From Metabacillus arenae (lineage in GTDB: Bacteria; Bacillota; Bacilli; Bacillales; Bacillaceae), in assembly GCF_014773385.1 (NCBI RefSeq), contig NZ_JACXAI010000018.1, forward strand, positions 62,001 to 126,000: a stretch of DNA of 64,000 nucleotides, written 5' to 3'. A program made the position numbers and the translations under genes. The notes under the pieces are model-generated. The model made no database searches, was not told where the DNA came from, and saw nothing but the letters and a program-made list of their open reading frames with translations. Positions 9,181-17,722 of the stretch are shown one piece after another (positions within the stretch are counted from its first letter, which is position 1; every line of letters begins with the position of its first letter).

Positions 9181-9195
9181 TTGAAAGCGCATGCA
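9181..9195 (+). promoter_or_regulatory. Second candidate cre site
   Basis: TTGAAAGCGCATGCA fits the consensus less well than the site at 9127. The two centres are 54 bp apart. Confidence 0.5.
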
Positions 9196-9251
9196 AAATG
9201 AATCTATTTGTTAGCTAGTTCTTTAACCTAATAACACTAAGGGGGATCATA

Positions 9252-10229
9252 ATGAAAAAGAGTGGAAAAACGTTATTAATACTTGTTTTAATGATTTCTA
9301 TGTTTGTAATCACAGCATGCAGCTCTGCAAGTGAATCTTCAAATGCAAATAATTCTGGTGAACAAGCAAATGACAATGGAAAGTTAACAATTGGTTTGAC
9401 TGTTGGGACTATGGCAAATCCATTCTTTGTTGCGATGGGGAAGGGTGCTGAAGAAGCAGGAAAAGAATTAGGTGCAGAAGTGATCGTTGAAAGCGCTGAA
9501 TATGACCTAGCGAAACAAACATCACAAATTGAAAACTTCATTACTAAAAAAGTAGATATCATATTATTAAATGCTGTAGATACGAAAGGAATTGCAGCAG
9601 CTGTTCTGCAGGCGAAAGAGGCAGGTATTCCTGTGATAGCAGTTGATACGAATGCTGAAGGTGGAGTTGACTCAACGGTTACTTCAGATAACTACCAGGC
9701 AGGGAAGCTTGCCGGGGAATATGTAGTTGAAAAATTAGGCGGAAAAGGAAACATCGCTATTATTGATGGACCTCCAGTTTCAGCGGTAACAGACCGAATT
9801 CAAGGATTTGAAGATGCTATTAAAGACTCTGACATTAAAGTAGTTGCTAAGCAAAATGGAGAAGGAAATCGTGAGAAAGCATTAACTGTTATGGAAAGTA
9901 TTTTACAAGCAAACCCATCAGGTTCAATTGATGCTGTATTTGCTATAAACGATCCAGAAGCAATTGGTGTCGAAATTGCTCAAGAGCAGGCTGACCGTAA
10001 AGATGAATTCTTCATCGTTGGGGTGGATGGTGCTCCTGAAGCGACAGAAGCAATGGCAAAGGAAGGAAGTTCAATTGCTGCTACTTCTGCTCAATCACCT
10101 AGAAACATGATTAAAGAAGCAGTAGAAGTTGGGATCAAAGTGAAAGATGGAGAGAAAGTTGAAGAGCTAATAAAGGTTCCAGTTGAGCTTATTACACAAG
10201 ATAAATTAGAATCTTACAAAGGTTGGTAA
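9252..10229 (+). CDS. Sugar ABC transporter substrate-binding lipoprotein (RbsB/FrcB type)
   Basis: A 325-residue exported lipoprotein: basic start, hydrophobic run and lipobox ITAC with the lipid cysteine at about residue 23, then a Ser/Asn-rich linker. The mature part is a periplasmic-binding-protein type 1 fold (TIGLTVGTMANPFF, then VDTNAEGG, SDNYQAG, VGVDGAPEA), the class that binds ribose, galactose or fructose. It is the first gene of an importer operon with the ATPase and permease, followed by a levanase, so fructose or a short fructan is the likely ligand. RBS AGGGGGATC is 8-9 bases before the ATG. A perfect sigma-A promoter, repeat operator and cre sites lie upstream. Confidence 0.92.
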   Translation: MKKSGKTLLILVLMISMFVITACSSASESSNANNSGEQANDNGKLTIGLTVGTMANPFFVAMGKGAEEAGKELGAEVIVESAEYDLAKQTSQIENFITKKVDIILLNAVDTKGIAAAVLQAKEAGIPVIAVDTNAEGGVDSTVTSDNYQAGKLAGEYVVEKLGGKGNIAIIDGPPVSAVTDRIQGFEDAIKDSDIKVVAKQNGEGNREKALTVMESILQANPSGSIDAVFAINDPEAIGVEIAQEQADRKDEFFIVGVDGAPEATEAMAKEGSSIAATSAQSPRNMIKEAVEVGIKVKDGEKVEELIKVPVELITQDKLESYKGW

Positions 10230-10321
10230 GCTCCTATATTAAAATACCTGAAATCCTTCGTTTTACTCATGGTTAGTTTTTAACAGGGATGACCGCGATG
10301 CCTTTGAACCAATCAGTCAAC

Positions 10322-10388
10322 TGGGGCAGTTATCTCCCATCTACCCGCTTATTTTCGAATGTTTGGAGATGGAGGTTGTACTGCCCAT
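10322..10388 (+). other. Long imperfect mRNA hairpin between binding-protein and ATPase genes
   Basis: GGGCAGT (10324-10330) and CTCCCATCT on the left pair with AGATGGAG and ACTGCCC (about 10376-10387) on the right, giving a two-part stem with a 24-base loop. There is no T run. It occupies the 236-base gap between the two genes; such hairpins often protect the upstream message so that binding protein is made in excess (inference). Confidence 0.6.
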
Positions 10389-10465
10389 TTAATTGTCGAA
10401 TAAATAGGCTGACCGGTGTAACTGCTATATCGGCTATACCAAATTGTAAGAGAGGAGAGGAAGAA

Positions 10466-12022
10466 ATGATCATCAAAGAGCGATCAAAGATGGAGAAAAG
10501 CAGTGTGGAAATACCTATCTTTAAAATGGAAGGAATTAGTAAAACCTTCTCGAAAGTAACGGTACTAAACAATGTGAGAATTGAACTTTATCCAGGTGAA
10601 GTTCATGCCTTAATGGGTGAGAATGGCGCAGGTAAATCAACCTTTATGAAAATTCTAGCAGGTATTTATCAACCTAATGATAATGGGGGGACTATGTATT
10701 TAAAAGGTCAGCCAGTCTCCTGGAAGGATCCAATCGATGCAAGGAACAAGGGAATTAGTGTAATTCATCAAGAGTTAAATCTTTCTCCAAATCTCACCAT
10801 TAGTGAAAATATTTTAATGGGTAAAGCATTCCCTAAAAATAGAATAGGAATGGTCAAGTGGGATGAAGTTCATGAACAAGCTCAAAAGGTATTAGATTCA
10901 ATGGGGTCTAATCTTAACCCGCGGCAACTAGTATCAACCTTGAGTGTCGCTCAGCAGCAAATTGTAGAGATTGCTCGTGCATTATCAACTGAGGCAGAAG
11001 TGCTTATTATGGATGAACCAACAGCCTCTTTAACAGACAAAGAAATCATAAAGCTTTTTCAAATCATAAATGATCTAAAGAAAAAAGGAGTTGCAATCGT
11101 ATATATCTCCCATAGGATGGAGGAAATCTTTCAAATCTCGAATCGATATACTGTCCTGCGGGACGGAGAATGGATATCCAGCGGACCAATTGAAGATACA
11201 TCCCCAGACCACCTTGTAAGGTTAATGGTAGGTCGAAATATAAACGAATTATTCAATAGAACAAATACAAATGTTATAACCCGTTCCAAAGAAGTTCTTC
11301 CGATGCTTGAAGTAAAGAATGTTTCTGACAACACCATTGTAAAAAATATTTCGTTTAAAATTTACCCTGGTGAAATTGTTGGTTTAGCTGGTCTTGTTGG
11401 TGCAGGCAGAACTGAATTAGTGAGAGCCCTATTCGGGGTATCTGAGGTAACAAACGGAAAAATTTTCGTTAATGGTAAACCTGTAAAAATTAAAACTCCA
11501 ATTGATGCTATTTCAAATGGGATTGCCCATGTACCTGAAAGCAGGAAAGAACAAGGTTTGTTTTTATCAATGTCAGTGAAAGAGAATATTTTAATGGCAG
11601 AACTTAAACAACATAGCAGAGCAGGAGTTGTCAACTGGGGACAAATAAATGAAAGCGCTGCAAAATATATTTCCGATTTAGGAATAAAAATTGCCTCTCC
11701 CAATCAACAGGTCTCGAGCTTAAGCGGAGGGAATCAACAAAAGGTTGTTATAGCCAGATGGTTATCAATTGCACCTAAAGTATTACTGCTTGATGAACCG
11801 ACACGAGGGGTTGATATCGGTGCAAAAACTGAGATTCACAAAATTGTCTCAAAGCTTGCGGAGGAAGGACTAGCAGTTTTAATGATTTCTTCTGAGCTTC
11901 CGGAAATATTGGGAGTGAGCGATCGAATTCTTGTTATGAACGAAGGAAGGATAACAGGTGAGTTATCGAGAGAAGAAGCTACACAGGAAAAAATAATGTA
12001 CTTAGCTACTAGAGGGGAGTAA
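10466..12022 (+). CDS. Sugar ABC transporter ATP-binding protein (RbsA/MglA type, two cassettes)
   Basis: A 518-residue double ATPase. Cassette 1 has Walker A GENGAGKS (about residue 50), signature LSVAQQQ and Walker B VLIMDEPT. Cassette 2 has the altered P-loop GLVGAGRTE, signature LSGGNQQ and VLLLDEPTRGVD. The unequal cassettes are the rule in the ribose/galactose/xylose importer family, so this is not a defect. ATG 10466 is chosen for the AGAGGAGAGGA site 5 bases upstream; the longer open frame back to 10289 lacks a ribosome site. It would energise uptake together with the permease 6 bp downstream. Substrate is likely fructose, by context. Confidence 0.93.
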   Translation: MIIKERSKMEKSSVEIPIFKMEGISKTFSKVTVLNNVRIELYPGEVHALMGENGAGKSTFMKILAGIYQPNDNGGTMYLKGQPVSWKDPIDARNKGISVIHQELNLSPNLTISENILMGKAFPKNRIGMVKWDEVHEQAQKVLDSMGSNLNPRQLVSTLSVAQQQIVEIARALSTEAEVLIMDEPTASLTDKEIIKLFQIINDLKKKGVAIVYISHRMEEIFQISNRYTVLRDGEWISSGPIEDTSPDHLVRLMVGRNINELFNRTNTNVITRSKEVLPMLEVKNVSDNTIVKNISFKIYPGEIVGLAGLVGAGRTELVRALFGVSEVTNGKIFVNGKPVKIKTPIDAISNGIAHVPESRKEQGLFLSMSVKENILMAELKQHSRAGVVNWGQINESAAKYISDLGIKIASPNQQVSSLSGGNQQKVVIARWLSIAPKVLLLDEPTRGVDIGAKTEIHKIVSKLAEEGLAVLMISSELPEILGVSDRILVMNEGRITGELSREEATQEKIMYLATRGE

Positions 12023-12028
12023 AGGAAC

Positions 12029-13015
12029 ATGAAAGGGAATACCCAAACAGCTTCACAGCCGCAAAGTCTTTTTTCAGGCAATATCGTCAATGGTTTATGG
12101 AATCGTCTAGGTATGATTATGATTTTATTCTTATTGTGTATAGTGCTTTCCTTTACAGCGCCAAACTTTTTAGACACAGCAAATTTATTAAATGTATTAA
12201 AACAGGTTTCTATCATTGCTATTTTAGCAGCTGGGATGACTATTGTTATATTAACAGGCGGTATTGATTTATCAGTCGGATCCACTGTTGCCTTATCTGG
12301 GGTAATATCTGTTATGGCATCTGCTTCAGGTGTGAACCCTATAATTGCTATGTTAATTGGTGCAGCAGTAGGTTATACGGTAGGTCTAATTAATGGCTTT
12401 TTCACTGCAAAAGCAAAATTACCGGCGTTTATCGTTACATTAGGGAGCTTTACTTATGTTCGAGGTCTTGCCTATATCATTAGCGGAGGATATCCCATTG
12501 TTTTACAGAATGAAACATTTAAATTTATTGGTGGAGGAGCCATTTTTGGAATACCAACACCTATTTATATCATGCTTTCAGTGTATATAGTCATGTTTTT
12601 TGTCTTAAAATATACAATGTTTGGCCGCCATATTTATGCGATTGGCGGAAATGAAGAGGCAGCTCGCTTAACTGGAATTAAAGTTGAGAAATCTTTAATC
12701 AATGTTTATTCAATAAGTGGCTTGCTTGCCGGTATAGGTGGAGTCGTATTAGCGGGAAGGTTGTATTCTGGGCAGCCTACTGCTGGACAAATGTATGAAT
12801 TAGATGCAATCGCTGCTGTTATTCTTGGTGGAACAAGTTTAACAGGTGGAAAAGGGAGAATTCAAGGAACAATTATCGGGGTATTAATTATGGGTGTTAT
12901 AAGTAATGGGTTAACACTTATGGATGTGAACTATTATTGGCAGTTAGTTGTAAAAGGCGGAGTTATTGTAGCAGCCGTTTTATTGGATCGTTTCAGAGGA
13001 AATAGCGCTTCCTAA
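12029..13015 (+). CDS. Sugar ABC transporter permease (RbsC/FrcC type)
   Basis: A 328-residue integral membrane protein with about 8-10 hydrophobic helices. Motifs typical of the BPD_transp_2 family are visible: AAGMTIVILTGGIDLSVGS near residue 70 and AIGGNEEAARLTGI, the coupling loop that contacts the ATPase, near residue 205; AVILGGTSLTGG follows near residue 270. The ATG lies 6 bp after the ATPase stop with GAGGGGAG upstream. It forms the channel for the sugar captured by the binding protein at 9252. One permease gene is enough because these proteins dimerise. Confidence 0.93.
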   Translation: MKGNTQTASQPQSLFSGNIVNGLWNRLGMIMILFLLCIVLSFTAPNFLDTANLLNVLKQVSIIAILAAGMTIVILTGGIDLSVGSTVALSGVISVMASASGVNPIIAMLIGAAVGYTVGLINGFFTAKAKLPAFIVTLGSFTYVRGLAYIISGGYPIVLQNETFKFIGGGAIFGIPTPIYIMLSVYIVMFFVLKYTMFGRHIYAIGGNEEAARLTGIKVEKSLINVYSISGLLAGIGGVVLAGRLYSGQPTAGQMYELDAIAAVILGGTSLTGGKGRIQGTIIGVLIMGVISNGLTLMDVNYYWQLVVKGGVIVAAVLLDRFRGNSAS

Positions 13016-13071
13016 TTCTCCATAGAACAATCACACAAATGATAAATACTTTTGTAGGGATGTGAAGAAAA

Positions 13072-16000
13072 GTGTACGTAAAGACAAGGATCAGCATTTT
13101 TCTTTTATGTATTATAGTTATTTGCCTGCCGATAACTAGTGCATATGCAGAAGACCCCGGTTATTATAATGAGCCATATCGAAATCAGTTTCATTTTTCT
13201 CCTGAAGCGAACTGGATGAATGATCCAAATGGTATGGTTTATTATAAGGGTGAATATCATTTGTTTTATCAGTATCATCCATATGGAATGACATGGGGAC
13301 CGATGCATTGGGGCCATGCAGTAAGTAAAGACCTTGTTCATTGGGAGCATTTACCGATTGCGTTATCACCTGATGAGAATGGTCAGATTTTCTCAGGAAG
13401 CGCAGTGATTGATTGGAACAACACAGCAGGCTTTGGAAAAGAAGCCATGATCGCTATCTTTACGCATTCTGGAGAAAATCGCCAGGTTCAAAGTATCGCA
13501 TACAGCTTGGATAAGGGAAGAACATGGAAGAAGTATGAAGGCAATCCAGTTATGCCAAACCCTCCAATTCCAGACTGGCGTGATCCAAAAGTATTTTGGC
13601 ACGATGACTCAAAACAGTGGGTTATGTCCTTAGCAGCAAAGGATAGGATTATGTTTTATACATCACCCAATTTAAAAGAGTGGGAGTATGCAAGTGAATT
13701 TGGGCCAGATGGGGGAATACAAGCAAATAGTCTTGATAGAACCTCGTTTGCTATGTCTTCACAAACAGGCGGATCGTTTAGCTATGAGGGCGATATTACT
13801 CTTAACGAAAAAAATGGCCGAGAAGGTTCAGGTGGTCTGGTTTTTCGTGCTGATAAGGATGCGAAGAACGGCTATGTTGCCAATTTAGATGCAAAAAATG
13901 ATGTCATCACATTAAGTAAAAATGTAGATGGAAAAAAAGAAGAAATGGTTAGAAAACCTTTTAGTCTTCAAACATCAACTACCTATCATCTGAAGGTAGA
14001 AGCAGATGGAGATCATATTCAAGTCTTTGTTAACGACAAACCAGTCATTGAAAATACAGATGAAGAATTTGATTTTGGGTATTATGGTTTAACTGCGTGG
14101 AATTCAACAGCTTCATTTAGAAATGTTGAGTTCCATAATACATCCAATTTTGTATCAAACCTTTGGAATTGGACGGTTGTAAATGGAGCTTGGGAGGATA
14201 CATTAGATGGAAAAAGCGGGACTTCTTCAAGTGACGCTTTTATAATGAGTGATCAAACAAAGGATAACTTTGTATTTGAAGCAAATATGAATATTTCAGG
14301 GGCTAAAGGCGGCCGAGGAGCTGGCGCGCTTGTTTTCCGTGCAGATGCTATTGCGAAGAATGGATATATGGCCAATATTGATGCTTTAAACGATGTAATG
14401 AAGCTCATGAAAATTGAAAATGGAAATATTGCCGTAATAGCTGAAAAAAAGATGAGTCTTGATACAGATAAAAATTATCATTTGAAAGTAAATGCTTACG
14501 GCAAAAATATAAAAGTATTTTTAGATGGTAATCTGGTGCATGATATAAATGATCCAACATTTTCATCAGGACATTTAGGACTAAATATATGGAACTCCTC
14601 GACAATTTTCCAAGATGTTATGGTTTATAACAATATTCAGACAAATGATAAGGAAATAATTAATCATGATTTTGAAACAGGGGATTTAACCGGGTGGAAT
14701 CCAATCCATGGTGATGCTTTTACCAATGATCATGTGTCAAATGAAAGCGCTTACTGGGGTGGTTCGTTTGGCCATCAAGGAAATTATCATTTATGGGGTT
14801 TTTCTGATAGCCATAATGGAGATGATGCGACAGGTGAAATGCGTTCCTCCTATTTTAAACTAGCTGGAAATGGTGAGCTCAACTTATTATTAGGCGGGGG
14901 TAATGATATCAAAAATCGCTATGTATCATTAGTGAGAGCCTCCGATGATAAAGAATTAATCCGCCAGGCAAATACGAAATTCAATGATGAAAAATACAAT
15001 AAATATGTTTGGGATGCATCAAAATATATAGGCGAAGTGTTATATATAAAAGCTGTTGACCGGGCAACTGGCGGCTGGGGGCATATAAACATTGATGATG
15101 TTCATGTCTATAATGAAGGAGCCATCCCTGAGAATGTTGATCAAGTGGCAAAAGAGCCTGAGAAAGAAGAAGCAAAACAAAGTGGCGTTCTGACAGATTG
15201 GTCTGCTGTCTCTGGTGAGTGGGTACCTTCTACTCATGGTAGCAACGGCGGAATTTGGGAATGTCCAACTTTAGTTGAACTACCAATTGATGGCGATCCT
15301 TCTAAAACAAAATGGGTGCTTCACGTAAGCATGAATGACGGCGCTCCTGCAGGTGGATCTGGTATGCAATATTTTGTTGGCAGCTTTGATGGGAAAACGT
15401 TTAAAAATGAAAATCCTTCTGATCATGTGCTTTGGGCTGATTATGGAGCAGATTTTTATGCGGCAGTAGATTGGAGCGGAATTGAAGGTGAGAATGGTGA
15501 AAAATACTGGCTGGGCTGGATGAGTAACTGGCAATATGCAAACCATACACCGACTTCAACGTGGCGGGGCTCAACATCATTGCCACGCAAGATGGAGCTC
15601 ACTCAACCAGAGCAGGGGTTACGCTTAAAACAAACGCCGATATCTTTAGAAAGCATTCGTATTAATAGTGAGAAGGTTTCCTTTGAAAATAAAGTTATAT
15701 CTGGAGATAGTCATTTACTATCTGAACGATCTGAAGATACATTTGAAATGATCGCTGAGTTTGATGTGTCTAATACGAACGCAAAAGAATTCGGCTTTGA
15801 AGTTCGTAAAGGTGAAGGAGCAGAGTCTACAATTATAGGTTATGATGTCGAAAACCAACAATTATTTGTTGATCGTACAAATTCTGGAAGCTTTGATTAT
15901 GGCCCTAATTTATCAGGTAAGCATGAGGGACCGCTGGAAACATCAAATGGGACCGTGAAAATGCATGTTTTTGTAGACCGCTCTGCTGTAGAAGTGTTTG

Positions 16001-16695
16001 GTAACAATGGTGAAGCGGTTATAACGGATCAAATTTTCCCTGATCCATCAAGTAAAGGAATAAAGCTTTATAGCAAAGGCGGTGAGGTTAAATTAAAATC
16101 CTTGCACATGTACCCTCTGAAAAGTATATGGAAGAAAGAAAGTCCATTTAAATCAACCCTTTCAGGCTGGACGACAATGAATGGGAAATGGACAGATACA
16201 ATCGGTGGTAAACAAGGTCAAAGTGAAGGAGATGCCTTCATTTTATCAAAAGAGTCTGGAAGAGACTTTAAGTATAAAGCTGACATAAAAGTTCTGGACA
16301 CTGATTCACATCCAAATGATCCGGATAAAGATACAGTTGGAAACTTAGTTGGTGCTGGTGCCTTGGTTTTTCGTTCAGATTCAACAGCAAAAAACGCGTA
16401 TGCGGTAAATGTTGATGTCAAAAATAATGTGGTGAAGCTCATTAAATTTTCTAACGGAACTGGCTACGACCTAGCATCGTATAATGATGAAGGAAACCTA
16501 AATCTACAAACAAATAAAACCTATCGTCTCAAAGTAGTAGCGAGCGGTGATAACATAAAAGCTTATTTAGATAACAAGCTTGTTATAGAGACAACTGACG
16601 ATACCTATAAAGAAGGGTACTTTGGTTTGAATGTATGGAATTCGACTGTTTTGTTTAATAATGTTAAAGCTAGTGATTACAAAAGTAAGAAATAA
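13072..16695 (+). CDS. Secreted GH32 levanase/fructanase with inserted carbohydrate-binding modules
   Basis: A 1207-residue exported glycosidase. Signal peptide 1-26 (cut after AYA). GH32 motifs: WMNDPNG with nucleophile Asp51, WRDP with Asp171, and WECP with acid/base Glu730. In ordinary GH32 enzymes the last two lie about 50 residues apart; here about 560, because residues about 212-705 are inserted. The insert holds two related concanavalin-like modules (about 219-355 and 362-525; GALVFRAD, AKNGYMAN, YHLKV, GLNIWNS) and a third domain with DFETGDLTGW. A third copy of the first module type is at the C-terminus (about 1020-1200). These resemble the levan-binding CBM66 module of SacC-type levanases. 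It releases fructose outside the cell for the importer just upstream. The start is GTG 13072. No cell-wall sorting signal. Confidence 0.88.
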   Translation: MYVKTRISIFLLCIIVICLPITSAYAEDPGYYNEPYRNQFHFSPEANWMNDPNGMVYYKGEYHLFYQYHPYGMTWGPMHWGHAVSKDLVHWEHLPIALSPDENGQIFSGSAVIDWNNTAGFGKEAMIAIFTHSGENRQVQSIAYSLDKGRTWKKYEGNPVMPNPPIPDWRDPKVFWHDDSKQWVMSLAAKDRIMFYTSPNLKEWEYASEFGPDGGIQANSLDRTSFAMSSQTGGSFSYEGDITLNEKNGREGSGGLVFRADKDAKNGYVANLDAKNDVITLSKNVDGKKEEMVRKPFSLQTSTTYHLKVEADGDHIQVFVNDKPVIENTDEEFDFGYYGLTAWNSTASFRNVEFHNTSNFVSNLWNWTVVNGAWEDTLDGKSGTSSSDAFIMSDQTKDNFVFEANMNISGAKGGRGAGALVFRADAIAKNGYMANIDALNDVMKLMKIENGNIAVIAEKKMSLDTDKNYHLKVNAYGKNIKVFLDGNLVHDINDPTFSSGHLGLNIWNSSTIFQDVMVYNNIQTNDKEIINHDFETGDLTGWNPIHGDAFTNDHVSNESAYWGGSFGHQGNYHLWGFSDSHNGDDATGEMRSSYFKLAGNGELNLLLGGGNDIKNRYVSLVRASDDKELIRQANTKFNDEKYNKYVWDASKYIGEVLYIKAVDRATGGWGHINIDDVHVYNEGAIPENVDQVAKEPEKEEAKQSGVLTDWSAVSGEWVPSTHGSNGGIWECPTLVELPIDGDPSKTKWVLHVSMNDGAPAGGSGMQYFVGSFDGKTFKNENPSDHVLWADYGADFYAAVDWSGIEGENGEKYWLGWMSNWQYANHTPTSTWRGSTSLPRKMELTQPEQGLRLKQTPISLESIRINSEKVSFENKVISGDSHLLSERSEDTFEMIAEFDVSNTNAKEFGFEVRKGEGAESTIIGYDVENQQLFVDRTNSGSFDYGPNLSGKHEGPLETSNGTVKMHVFVDRSAVEVFGNNGEAVITDQIFPDPSSKGIKLYSKGGEVKLKSLHMYPLKSIWKKESPFKSTLSGWTTMNGKWTDTIGGKQGQSEGDAFILSKESGRDFKYKADIKVLDTDSHPNDPDKDTVGNLVGAGALVFRSDSTAKNAYAVNVDVKNNVVKLIKFSNGTGYDLASYNDEGNLNLQTNKTYRLKVVASGDNIKAYLDNKLVIETTDDTYKEGYFGLNVWNSTVLFNNVKASDYKSKK

Positions 16696-16714
16696 CATTA
16701 TACCCAAGTGCAAT

Positions 16715-16771
16715 AATGCCGGGGACCTGAGTTTGTCAGTCTTTTGACAAACTCATCCCCGGCATTTTTAA
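16715..16771 (+). terminator. Strong terminator after the levanase gene
   Basis: AATGCCGGGGA and GAGTTTGTCA pair with TGACAAACTC and CCCCGGCATT around a short loop, followed by TTTTTAATTT. It closes the fructan operon. Confidence 0.9.
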
Positions 16772-16859
16772 TTTCAGCTAATCTGTCTTACGATTAATAG
16801 GAAGATGAAACCATTCGTAGGAAATTTCAAAAGGTAAAAGCATGGAGAAGGAATTAACA

Positions 16860-16900
16860 CTTAGTGCTTGTCGCCGATAGGCTTGCGCTCTGCGCTTTTC
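16860..16900. repeat. Dispersed hairpin repeat, copy C (right end only)
   Basis: TGCTTGTCGCCGATAGGC, then GCTCTGCGCTTTTC, matches the right edge of the family described at 538; the central hairpin and left half are absent. The rest of the gap from 16772 to 16954 shows no gene. Confidence 0.55.
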
Positions 16901-16954
16901 AAATGTAGAAGTCGTTTGAAAAATATAAAATAATAAGAATTTTAAAAAACATCT

Positions 16955-16986
16955 ACCATACTACCATACTAGTGTGGTAATATGGT
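16955..16986. promoter_or_regulatory. 32-bp nested palindrome, candidate GntR operator
   Basis: Four half-sites share one centre at 16970/16971: ACCATACT at 16955 and 16963 on the left, and AGTGTGGT at 16971 and AATATGGT at 16979 on the right. Fourteen of sixteen positions pair. The inner palindrome surrounds ACTAGT. It sits 20 bp before the gntR start codon and would overlap its promoter, so autoregulation is likely (inference). Confidence 0.7.
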
Positions 16987-17006
16987 TATAAATCAAGGAG
17001 GCTGCT

Positions 17007-17684
17007 ATGAGGTCAAATATTAAGTCAAATAGTGTGTCATCAAGAGAGTTTGTCTATCAAGAGTTAAGAAATCAAATTTTGAGCTTTCAGCTTGAACCTG
17101 GAACAAGTATATCTGAGAAGGAAATTTCAACCCAATTTAATGTTAGCCGAACACCGGTAAGGGAGGCATTTTTACGGCTTGCTCAGGAGGGCTTACTCAA
17201 TGTCTATCCTCAAAAAGGAACATCGGTCTCATTGATTGATCTTGAACTTCAGGAAGAAGCAAGATTTATGAGAGAGCATTTAGAAAGAGCAGTAATCCGG
17301 TTAGCTTGTGATGGGATGGCAAAAGAAAAGCTGCAGGCGCTCGAAATGAACGTTAGAATGCAAGGGTTTTGTATAGAAGAAAAAAATTATTTAAAACTTT
17401 TTGAGCTTGACGAAGAGTTTCACCGAACTATTTTTGAAGGATGCGAGAAAGAGCGTACCTGGCAGGCAATTGAACTAATGAATGTCCATCTGAATAGAAG
17501 CCGTATGCTAAGACTGGTAACTGATTATAATTGGCAAGAGATTGTCGAACATCATAAAGCGATTTTAACTGCTATAAAAACGAATGATCATGAAAATGCA
17601 GAAGACATCATGAGAAGACATCTTACTTTAGCAGTGGATGATAAAGATAAGTTGCAAAAACAGTATCCACATTTTTACAAATGA
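17007..17684 (+). CDS. GntR-family (FCD) regulator of the mannonate/hexuronate module
   Basis: A 225-residue regulator. The winged helix at residues 12-75 has the GntR pattern (VYQELRNQILSFQLEPG, then VSRTPVREAFLRLAQEGLL and QKGTSV). The FCD effector domain follows (about 85-215) with the metal/ligand-binding pattern DEEFHRTIFEGC, VEHHKAILTAI and RRHL, so Asp/His ligands for a metal-carboxylate effector are kept. FadR/UxuR-type members respond to fructuronate, glucuronate or mannonate, fitting the uxuA-uxuB genes that follow. RBS AAGGAGG lies 7 bases before the ATG. The palindrome at 16955-16986 is its probable binding site. Confidence 0.88.
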   Translation: MRSNIKSNSVSSREFVYQELRNQILSFQLEPGTSISEKEISTQFNVSRTPVREAFLRLAQEGLLNVYPQKGTSVSLIDLELQEEARFMREHLERAVIRLACDGMAKEKLQALEMNVRMQGFCIEEKNYLKLFELDEEFHRTIFEGCEKERTWQAIELMNVHLNRSRMLRLVTDYNWQEIVEHHKAILTAIKTNDHENAEDIMRRHLTLAVDDKDKLQKQYPHFYK

Positions 17685-17722
17685 AGAAAGCGTATACATT
17701 TAAGCGAAGGAGGATACCGGTA

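Noticed and set aside
10466-12022. Defective ABC ATPase because of LSVAQQQ and GLVGAGRTE motifs
   Set aside because: These deviations are normal for the RbsA/MglA family, where one cassette is degenerate.
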